Origin: UBA5399 sp964464145
GTDB lineage: Bacteria; Bacillota; Clostridia; Christensenellales; Christensenellaceae
Length of the DNA stretch: 27,195 nt
NCBI GenBank assembly: GCA_964464145.1
Contig: CAYXFB010000034.1
Location: 1 to 27,195, forward strand
Reading direction: 5' to 3'
Shown here: positions 21,341 through 27,195 of the stretch, piece after piece
Layout of the letters: every line of letters starts with the position of its first letter
Numbering within the stretch: position 1 is the stretch's first letter
Position numbers and translations under genes: made by a program
The notes under the pieces: generated by a model
What the model saw: only the letters and a program-made list of their open reading frames with translations
Told to the model about the DNA's origin: nothing
The model's database searches: none

Positions 21341-21917
21341 TTTTCTTCCCCTCCGCATATAACGCCTGCGGCAGGGTGGTGCGCAGCACCGTCGTAAGAT
21401 AGCGCAGCGTTTTTTCCCGGTCTGGTTTGCCCGGTGTGCGGAACCATTCAATCAGTGTGCCCGCCAACGCTTCGGCGTAAAAATCGCAGAGGAAGCGCTT
21501 GTAATCCTCCGTTACCGAGAGGCCGAGCTCCCGTTCGGCATTGTCTATTGTCGCCTTTAAGATTCCAATAAAATCAGAATACAGAAACTTTTTAAGCCCT
21601 TCGCGCCCCAGGGAATCGAACGCGCAATTCAGTATGTGCTGGTTCGCGTCCACATAATCCATAACGAACGATATGGCGTCTTCGCAATCCACCAGCAGAT
21701 CAAACTTCTTGATTACCTCTACGGCCTCCTGCTCCAGCATCCATACCAGCAGGGAGGAAACGTCCTCAAAGTGGTAGTAAAAAGTTTTTCGATTGACACC
21801 GCACTCCTTGACGATCTCGCTGACCGTAACTTTGGAAAGCGCCTTTTCGGTCATCAATTTCTTTAGAGTTGCGGCCAACGCCCTTTTGGTGTTCAGTGTT
21901 GTAACTTTGTGTTCCAT
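21336..21917 (-). CDS. TetR-family transcriptional regulator
   Basis: The 193-residue protein has an N-terminal TetR helix-turn-helix (TLKKLMTEKALSKVTVSEIV, then CGVNRKTFYYHFEDVSSLL) and an all-helical ligand domain of the type common in Firmicutes (TetR_C_8-like). TetR proteins repress nearby exporter genes until a ligand binds. The divergent MMPL operon is the obvious target. The start at 21917 has AAAGGAG 7-8 bases upstream. A longer frame adds 17 residues with no support. A palindrome within its own promoter suggests autorepression. Confidence 0.93.
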   Translation of the reverse strand: MEHKVTTLNTKRALAATLKKLMTEKALSKVTVSEIVKECGVNRKTFYYHFEDVSSLLVWMLEQEAVEVIKKFDLLVDCEDAISFVMDYVDANQHILNCAFDSLGREGLKKFLYSDFIGILKATIDNAERELGLSVTEDYKRFLCDFYAEALAGTLIEWFRTPGKPDREKTLRYLTTVLRTTLPQALYAEGKKR

Positions 21918-21939
21918 ACGATACTCCTTTATAAAATTT

Positions 21940-21968
21940 ATTATACAGTTGCCCATAAGGCAATTCAA
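21940..21968 (-). promoter_or_regulatory. tetR promoter with embedded palindromic operator
   Basis: On the minus strand TTGAAT (21963-21968) and TATAAT (21940-21945) are 17 bp apart. Within the spacer, TTGCC and GGCAA (21949-21963) form a 15-base perfect inverted repeat with a 5-base centre. A repressor bound there would block the promoter. A second TTGCCCAT half site lies at 22047-22054 on the plus-strand side of the divergent region. Confidence 0.72.
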
Positions 21969-22105
21969 TGGTCAACTAAGAGTAATACTACTTTGCGATT
22001 AAAAACTTAGTATAAGCTGACGCAGAATAGAGTATTTGTATCTGATTTGCCCATCAAAGGGGCTGTGGTTGTCCGGTTTTTACCCAAACGCGGTAGTATT
22101 GACCG

Positions 22106-22134
22106 TTGAACCCGGTTAAATATGGCGGTATTCT
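22106..22134 (+). promoter_or_regulatory. Possible promoter of the MMPL export operon
   Basis: TTGAAC (22106-22111) and TATTCT (22129-22134) are 17 bp apart and lie about 30 bases before the first ATG. Each matches consensus at four of six positions. A TTGACC at 22099-22104 is an alternative minus-35. Confidence 0.4.
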
Positions 22135-22163
22135 CTCATTAAAGAAAGCAGGGAGGAGATATT

Positions 22164-22463
22164 ATGGAATATACATATGATGTAATTATGAGAACACAAA
22201 TTGGCAATAGAAAAGGTCAATTGCGCGTTAACAAGAAGCAGGAAAAAATAAACGGCTTTCTCAAGATACTTGGACACGAAAACCCTGTTGTAGGAACGGT
22301 TGCCCAAGACGGGGTGTATGCGCTCAAAGGCGAGCTGATCACCCTGGTGCGCACCATACCGTTTGTTGCGCAAGGTTATGCGGACGAAAAAACAGTCTGC
22401 TTAACGCTGCATTGCCCCGATAATACTTTTTATATTACCGGTACTGCGATAAAAGGAGAATAA
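22164..22463 (+). CDS. Small conserved-looking protein of unknown function
   Basis: The 99-residue protein has no signal peptide, membrane helix or motif that I can name. Its alternating pattern (YTYDVIMRTQIGNRKGQLRV, then VGTVAQDGVYALKGELITLV and VCLTLHCPDNTFYITGTAIK) suggests an all-beta fold such as a small barrel. GGGAGGAGA stands 4 bases before the ATG. It is first in the operon and only 5 bases from the transporter gene, so a partner, ligand-binding or regulatory role in export is a reasonable inference. The steady reading frame and strong translation signals support a real gene. Confidence 0.75.
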   Translation: MEYTYDVIMRTQIGNRKGQLRVNKKQEKINGFLKILGHENPVVGTVAQDGVYALKGELITLVRTIPFVAQGYADEKTVCLTLHCPDNTFYITGTAIKGE

Positions 22464-22468
22464 AACAA

Positions 22469-24550
22469 ATGCAAAAATTTTATGGAGGAATTGTAAAACA
22501 TCGAAAGATCATACTGGTTTTGTTTATAATATGTGCGGTATTTTTTGCTATATGCAAGCCGCTTGTTTCGGTAAATTACGAAATGAACGATTATTTGCCG
22601 GAGGATACAGCATCCACCGTGTCAATTGACATGCTGGAAAACGAATTTGAGGGCGGTATTCCCAACGCCCGCGTGATGATACACAATGTTTCTCTGCCGC
22701 AGGCATTAGCATACAAGGAGCGCCTTCTTTCTATAGACGGTGTTACAGACGTCACCTGGCTTGACGATGCTCAAGATATCGCGGCACCCATAGAAACGAT
22801 GGATACGGATGCTGTGGAAAGTTATTATAAAGATAACACGGCGCTCTTTACACTAACACTTGACACCGGCGACCATTTAACGGAAACGGTAAACGAGATT
22901 CGCAGCGTCATAGGGGACGAAAACGCTATGACCGGAAATGCCGTTTCCACAGCCGTAGCTACGCAAAGCACAGTTACGGAAGTATCGCAAATTGCCGTAA
23001 TAGCCGTGATCTTTGTGCTGATTGTGCTTATGCTCACAACCACTTCATGGCTGGAACCTATAATAGTGCTGGGCAGTTTGGGAGTAGCCATATTGATAAA
23101 CGCGGGTTCCAATATTATATTTGGCGAAATCTCCTTTGTTACAAACGCGGCGGGCAATATTTTGCAGCTTGCGGTATCGCTTGATTATTCCGTGTTTTTG
23201 CTGCATCGCTTCGCAGAATGCCGCAAGCAGTATTCCGACCCGAAAGAAGCTATGGTGCAGGCATTGTGCAAGTCCACCTCGTCTATTTTATCCAGCGGAC
23301 TCACCACTGTTATAGGATTTTTAGCTCTATGTCTCATGCAGTTTAGAATTGGACCAGATCTGGGGCTGGCGCTGGCAAAAGGTATAGCAATCAGCTTGAT
23401 TACAGTATTTATTTTTTCGCCCTGCCTTATCCTTTGCACCTATAAACTTATAGACAAAACCCGTCACAAGCCATTTATGCCCAGCTTTAAGAAATTTGGC
23501 AAGGTTGTGAGCCGTTTTATGGTACCCGTGGCGTGTATATTTGCACTGCTTATAGTTCCCGCTTTTCTCGCCTCCAACAGTAATGACTATTACTACGGCG
23601 CTTCTAATATTTTCGGCACGGAAACGCAGCCGGGGGCGGACGCCAAGGCTGTAGAAGATGCCTTCGGAAAAAGCGACACCTATGTGCTGATGGTGCCAAA
23701 AGGCAGCACCGCAACGGAAAAGCAGCTTTCTGATGGGCTGCACAAGCTTGAGAATGTTACAGATATAATTTCTTATGTAGATATTGCCGGCCCGGAGGTG
23801 CCCACCGAATATGTGGACAGCAATACGCTCTCCAAGCTGGTATCTGAAAACTACAGCCGAATGGTTATCTCCGTTGGTGTGGACTATGAGGGCGAACAAG
23901 CTTTTTCGCTGGTAGAGCAGGTTCGGGGCATTGCAAACAAGTATTATCCGGATTCTTATTACCTGGCGGGTGAGGGCGTGAGCACCTATGACCTGATGAA
24001 CACGATCACCGCGGATATGGTGAAGGTCAACCTGATTGCGATTGCGGCGGTGTTTGTGGTGCTGCTTTTTGCAATGAAATCTATCTCTATTCCCGCGCTG
24101 CTGGTATTGGCAATTGAAACTGCTATATGGATCAATCTCTCTATTCCATATTTTAACGGCTCTACGATATTCTATATCTCTTACCTTATCATAAGCTCTA
24201 TACAGCTTGGGGCGACGGTGGACTACGCAATATTGTTTACCGACCGCTACAAGGAGTTTCGACAAAGTATGGGGAAAAAGGAAGCCATTAAAAAGACGGT
24301 TTCGGCGTGCACGGTATCTATACTCACATCGGGCAGCGCGCTCACCGCAATAGGCTTCCTGCTGGGTATGATTTCATCGCACGGGGTTTTATCTCAACTG
24401 GGGTATTTCCTGGGTTATGGCACACTGTGTTCACTCTTAGTGGTGATGTTCGCCCTTCCGGGGCTGCTGTATATATTTGACGGATTTATAAATAAAACAA
24501 CACGTAATGCAAATTTTTTAAAAGAAAGTAAGGAGGTTTCAAGCAAATGA
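22469..24550 (+). CDS. MMPL/RND-superfamily transporter
   Basis: The 693-residue membrane protein is a tandem duplication. Each half has one helix, an external loop and five more helices. The N-terminal helix (about 11-30) is followed by NYEMNDYLPEDTAS and a loop to about 165. Helices at about 170-335 include LDYSVFLLHRF near residue 237. The second half starts near 345 and includes VDYAILFTDRYKEF near residue 584. The Asp-Tyr pairs are the proton-relay positions of MMPL proteins. In bacteria these export lipids, peptides or drugs using the proton gradient. AAAGGAGA precedes the ATG and the 3' end overlaps the next gene by 4 bases. Control by the divergent TetR protein is likely. The substrate is unknown. 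Confidence 0.94.
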   Translation: MQKFYGGIVKHRKIILVLFIICAVFFAICKPLVSVNYEMNDYLPEDTASTVSIDMLENEFEGGIPNARVMIHNVSLPQALAYKERLLSIDGVTDVTWLDDAQDIAAPIETMDTDAVESYYKDNTALFTLTLDTGDHLTETVNEIRSVIGDENAMTGNAVSTAVATQSTVTEVSQIAVIAVIFVLIVLMLTTTSWLEPIIVLGSLGVAILINAGSNIIFGEISFVTNAAGNILQLAVSLDYSVFLLHRFAECRKQYSDPKEAMVQALCKSTSSILSSGLTTVIGFLALCLMQFRIGPDLGLALAKGIAISLITVFIFSPCLILCTYKLIDKTRHKPFMPSFKKFGKVVSRFMVPVACIFALLIVPAFLASNSNDYYYGASNIFGTETQPGADAKAVEDAFGKSDTYVLMVPKGSTATEKQLSDGLHKLENVTDIISYVDIAGPEVPTEYVDSNTLSKLVSENYSRMVISVGVDYEGEQAFSLVEQVRGIANKYYPDSYYLAGEGVSTYDLMNTITADMVKVNLIAIAAVFVVLLFAMKSISIPALLVLAIETAIWINLSIPYFNGSTIFYISYLIISSIQLGATVDYAILFTDRYKEFRQSMGKKEAIKKTVSACTVSILTSGSALTAIGFLLGMISSHGVLSQLGYFLGYGTLCSLLVVMFALPGLLYIFDGFINKTTRNANFLKESKEVSSK

Positions 24551-26526
24551 AAAAGTATACAAAGTGGTGTGCTGCACTGGTGGCAGCAATAATGGTTATA
24601 GGCGTTGCGTCCCCTGCGCTTGCCGCAGAGGATATAAGCCAAAAAGAAGAAGTGATTTATGTGGTAATGGACGGAAACGGAGCGGCATATGGTGTCTATG
24701 TTGTAAACAGTTTTGCGGGCGGAAACATTACCGATTACGGCAACTATAAAGAGGTAAAAATGTTGACCTCCGAAACGCCGATAAATCAAAGCGGCGATAC
24801 CATAACCTTTTCCGATCAATCGGAAAAAGCGTATTACGAGGGCATAATGGACGCATCCACACCCATGCCTTGGAATATTTCCATTCGCTACTTTCTGGAC
24901 GGAAGGGAATATTCGCCCGCAGAAATCGCCGGAAAGAGCGGCAAGCTTGACATACGCTTCCAAGTGAGCAAAAACGCAGCCTGCCAGGGAAGCTTCTTTG
25001 AGGATTACGCGTTGCAGGCCACCTTCCTGCTGGATTCGGACAGCTGTGCAAATATTGCAGCTCAAGATGCCACCGTCGCGAATGTGGGCAGCAAGAAACA
25101 GCTTTCGTATACGATACTGCCCGGAAAAGGTATCGATACGGTCATTACCGCCGATGTAGCGGATTTTGAGATGGATGCTGTTACTATCAACGGTGTTCGG
25201 CTGAGCTTGGATGTGGATTTTGACGATCAGGAATTGATGGATGAGATCGGCAAGCTGATAGACGCCACTGTAAAGGTGGATGACGGCGCGATTTCGGTGC
25301 GGAAGGGCACGGTCTCTCTTAAAAGCGGCGGCTCCGAGGTTACGGACGGAGCGGCGGCTCTTGAGGACGGAACGGATAGCTTGAGTAACGGCATATCCGA
25401 TCTACAGGCGGGTATCATTTCAGTGCAGGCGGGCCTAAATCAGCTAACCGCGCAATCAGGCGCTTTGATTGACGGCTCCTCTAAAATAAAGGAGGCCTTG
25501 TCGCAAATACAGACGGCGCTTCAGTCCATATCGGTTTCGCAAGAGCAGATCTCCGCTCTTACAAAATCTTCCGCGGCAATAAAGGACGGTTTAACGCAGC
25601 TGTCTGATGGCGCCGCAGCTTTGCAAAGCGCCCTCAGCTACTCGCAGTACAAAAACACGCTGGCTCAAAACGGTTTGGATATAGACGCACTTAAAGCGGG
25701 AAACGCGCAGGCCGCTTCGGATATCGGGGCGCAGATCGCTTCCATACAGGCCATGATCAATTCGCTGGATGAAAGCGATCCCGCACAGGCCGTGCTGGCC
25801 GAACAGCTGCGATCCCAAATAGGTCAGCTTGAATCCGTGGCGACATTACTCAGCGGCAATAATGCGGCTATAGGCGGTACGGAAAGCTATTTCGGCGGTA
25901 TCTCCGGAGCGGCGGACAGCCTATACGCGGGTGTTTCGTCCCTGCAAACACAATACACGGCCTTTGACTCGGCAATTTCAGAGCTTGCCACCACGCTGAC
26001 GGGTATGCTTTCCAAGATGGCGGAGCTTACCGCGGGCGTGAATCAGATCGTGGCAGAGTATGACAAGCTGGACGGCGGGCTTCGTGCATATTTCGGCGGT
26101 GTATCTCAGCTTTCAGACGGATATGTACGGGTCGTGGATGGAATATCCGCTCTGGCCGCAGGAAGTAAGGAGTTACAGGAGGGTGCCGGAGCTTTGAATG
26201 CGGGCACCAAGAGCCTTTATGACGGGTTGATCACACTATGCGAGGGAACGTCTGAACTTGCGGGCGGCACAAGCGAGATGCGGGATCAGGTCTCTGGTAT
26301 GGACACTACTGCCGATGAAAAAATAAACGAGGCTCTGTCTGCAATAGAGGGCGGCAATGCGAAGACAATGTCTTTCGTCTCGGATAAAAACACAAACATT
26401 GCTTCCGTACAATTCGCGATCAAGACGGATGCAATCACAGTGCAGACGCCGGATAGCACCGAAGCGGCGTCAGTGGTGGAGACTACTTTCTGGCAAAAGT
26501 TTTTGAAACTGTTTGGAATAGAGTAA
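24547..26526 (+). CDS. Exported heptad-repeat protein, partner of the MMPL transporter
   Basis: The 659-residue protein has a Sec signal peptide ending ASPALA-AED (cleavage after about residue 26), a beta-rich domain (about 30-240) and then a long helical region. Blocks of heptads of the form x-x-x-Leu-x-x-Gly (as in YhgE/Pip proteins) occur at about 262-300 (GSEVTDG, AAALEDG, TDSLSNG, ISDLQAG) and at about 519-577 (ISALAAG, SKELQEG, AGALNAG, TKSLYDG). A helical middle lies between, which allows an antiparallel rod. Unlike YhgE it has no membrane helices. It ends in an amphipathic FWQKFLKLFGIE. AAGGAGG precedes the ATG, which overlaps the transporter stop. It probably works outside the membrane with the transporter. 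Its exact job is unknown. Confidence 0.85.
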   Translation: MKKYTKWCAALVAAIMVIGVASPALAAEDISQKEEVIYVVMDGNGAAYGVYVVNSFAGGNITDYGNYKEVKMLTSETPINQSGDTITFSDQSEKAYYEGIMDASTPMPWNISIRYFLDGREYSPAEIAGKSGKLDIRFQVSKNAACQGSFFEDYALQATFLLDSDSCANIAAQDATVANVGSKKQLSYTILPGKGIDTVITADVADFEMDAVTINGVRLSLDVDFDDQELMDEIGKLIDATVKVDDGAISVRKGTVSLKSGGSEVTDGAAALEDGTDSLSNGISDLQAGIISVQAGLNQLTAQSGALIDGSSKIKEALSQIQTALQSISVSQEQISALTKSSAAIKDGLTQLSDGAAALQSALSYSQYKNTLAQNGLDIDALKAGNAQAASDIGAQIASIQAMINSLDESDPAQAVLAEQLRSQIGQLESVATLLSGNNAAIGGTESYFGGISGAADSLYAGVSSLQTQYTAFDSAISELATTLTGMLSKMAELTAGVNQIVAEYDKLDGGLRAYFGGVSQLSDGYVRVVDGISALAAGSKELQEGAGALNAGTKSLYDGLITLCEGTSELAGGTSEMRDQVSGMDTTADEKINEALSAIEGGNAKTMSFVSDKNTNIASVQFAIKTDAITVQTPDSTEAASVVETTFWQKFLKLFGIE

Positions 26527-26561
26527 CATTATTGGAACAATCTGTTTTCAGAAAGCGCAAA

Positions 26562-26601
26562 AAAACCGCACCCGTCTCCTATTGGACACGGGTGCGGTTT
26601 T
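26562..26601. terminator. Bidirectional terminator between the heptad protein and the recombinase
   Basis: A 14-bp perfect stem (26562-26575 with 26588-26601) surrounds a 12-base loop. On the plus strand it ends TTTT then GCTTTGG. On the minus strand the T-run is T7, so it is stronger in that direction. The right arm encodes the last residues of the recombinase and its stop codon lies in the loop. Confidence 0.88.
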
Positions 26602-27195
26602 GCTTTGGTGTAGCTGCGCCTGATAAATCCGAACTCTTAATATCCTTTAGGGAAACGGTTTTCGCGCCCTCCTTATAGTTCAGTGTGATGATAACTTTGT
26701 CGTCATATAAGTAGATCGCATTGATGAAGCTGTCCACAAGCCTTCGCCTATGCTCCTTATTCGACATATCCATATCGCGGAATCTTGAGAGGAAAAACGC
26801 AATCTTTTCCCGCGTCAGCGTCGGCCTTTGAAGCTGCTCCTGCGCAATGCTTTTTTCCAGCTTGTCCTTTGCTTCCTCCAACTCGTCAAGCCGCTTTTTG
26901 GTAGAGGCGGTGAGCAATCCTTGCTGAATCGCATCCAAAAGATTCTGTATCCCCTTTTCCGTTTCCGCAAGCTGGCGTTGAAGCAACGGCAGTTCTGTAT
27001 TCTCCTGCTCCTGCAATTCCATCAGCGCGTCGATCAGCCGCTCTATTTCCTGATCGTTCATCAGCGCCTCCATGATCTGCGCAATTGCGAAATCCTCGAT
27101 CCAATCCTTTTTAACCGCTTTTTTGTCGCAGGTCTTTCGCTTTTTGGTGTTCACGCAGCGATAATATCGGTGGATTTTCTTTGTTTTGCTGGTGC
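26579..27195 (-). CDS. Large serine recombinase, C-terminal part (runs off the window)
   Basis: The open frame continues past the right edge, so only the last 205 or so codons are seen. The visible part starts inside the recombinase zinc-ribbon domain (HRYYRC ... KRKTCDKKAV, with paired cysteines) and continues through the long coiled coil (about EIERLIDALMELQEQ to DELEEAKDKLEKSIAQEQ). It ends in the typical FLSRFRDMDMSNKEHRRRLV and FINAIYLYDDKVIITLNYKE segment. Large serine recombinases insert and excise prophages and integrative elements at att sites. The catalytic serine domain is outside the window. A GTG at 27154 is only an internal codon. Whether the enzyme is intact cannot be judged here. 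Confidence 0.9.
   Translation of the reverse strand, partial: TSKTKKIHRYYRCVNTKKRKTCDKKAVKKDWIEDFAIAQIMEALMNDQEIERLIDALMELQEQENTELPLLQRQLAETEKGIQNLLDAIQQGLLTASTKKRLDELEEAKDKLEKSIAQEQLQRPTLTREKIAFFLSRFRDMDMSNKEHRRRLVDSFINAIYLYDDKVIITLNYKEGAKTVSLKDIKSSDLSGAATPKQNRTRVQ

Noticed and set aside
22164..26526. MMPL operon as part of the integrative element at the right edge
   Set aside because: A bidirectional terminator separates it from the recombinase, it has its own regulator and promoter, and no boundary repeat was seen that would include it. It cannot be excluded without the flanking sequence.
1..27195. CRISPR arrays, tRNA or rRNA genes, known riboswitches
   Set aside because: No regularly spaced identical repeats, cloverleaf genes or conserved riboswitch cores were recognised by reading. 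A covariance-model scan was not possible here.

Overview
This window most likely comes from an anaerobic member of the Bacillota (Clostridia-like), possibly an uncultured gut lineage. Nearly every gene has a strong GGAGG-type ribosome binding site. TTG and GTG starts occur. Exported proteins use Gram-positive lipoprotein or Sec signals. The regulators (RsgI-like anti-sigma, PadR plus DUF1048, TetR, OmpR-type two-component pairs) are typical of that group. The core genes use the isoleucine codon ATA very heavily: leuB has 27 ATA among 32 Ile codons. No rRNA, tRNA or CRISPR array was seen. Assignment below phylum is a guess.

Layout, left to right. Bases 1-596 hold no convincing gene. They contain a strand-asymmetric A/C tract and a cluster of degenerate hairpin repeats. 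On the minus strand follow a Tag-family DNA glycosylase and a zinc-dependent phospholipase C-like protein (597-2062). Divergent from these are hisC and tyrA (2132-4088), a tyrosine/histidine biosynthesis pair, then an ECF sigma factor overlapping its RsgI-like membrane anti-sigma factor (4156-5845). A MerR/BmrR-type regulator follows, behind a textbook MerR promoter with a 19-bp spacer (6125-7000).

Bases 7069-11650 form a minus-strand methionine sulfoxide repair module: response regulator, histidine kinase, CcdA-TlpA fusion and MsrA-MsrB lipoprotein. Codon use in msrAB differs sharply from the adjacent leuB, which suggests lateral acquisition. leuB (11843-12901) diverges from a plus-strand pair, a TIM-barrel isomerase and a YfbR-type deoxynucleotidase (13019-14417), closed by a clear terminator. 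A PadR, DUF1048, ABC ATPase, ABC permease operon (14544-16761) resembles a DrrAB-type drug exporter under its own repressor.

Minus-strand genes follow: a DUF4177 protein, a GNAT acetyltransferase, a lipoprotein of unknown function, a histidine kinase, a response regulator and a TetR regulator (16839-21917). The promoter regions of the response regulator and of the lipoprotein both carry GTTATC-type repeats 11 bp apart, so the lipoprotein is probably a target of this two-component system. Divergent from tetR is a three-gene export module (22164-26526): an unknown 99-aa protein, an MMPL/RND transporter and an exported heptad-repeat protein. The right edge holds the C-terminal part of a large serine recombinase, which marks the probable border of an integrative element extending out of the window.

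No wholly new system could be proven. The items that best merit follow-up are the left-edge hairpin repeats, the two-component/CcdA-TlpA/MsrAB module with its methionine-rich sensor loop, and the TetR-controlled MMPL plus heptad-rod exporter.
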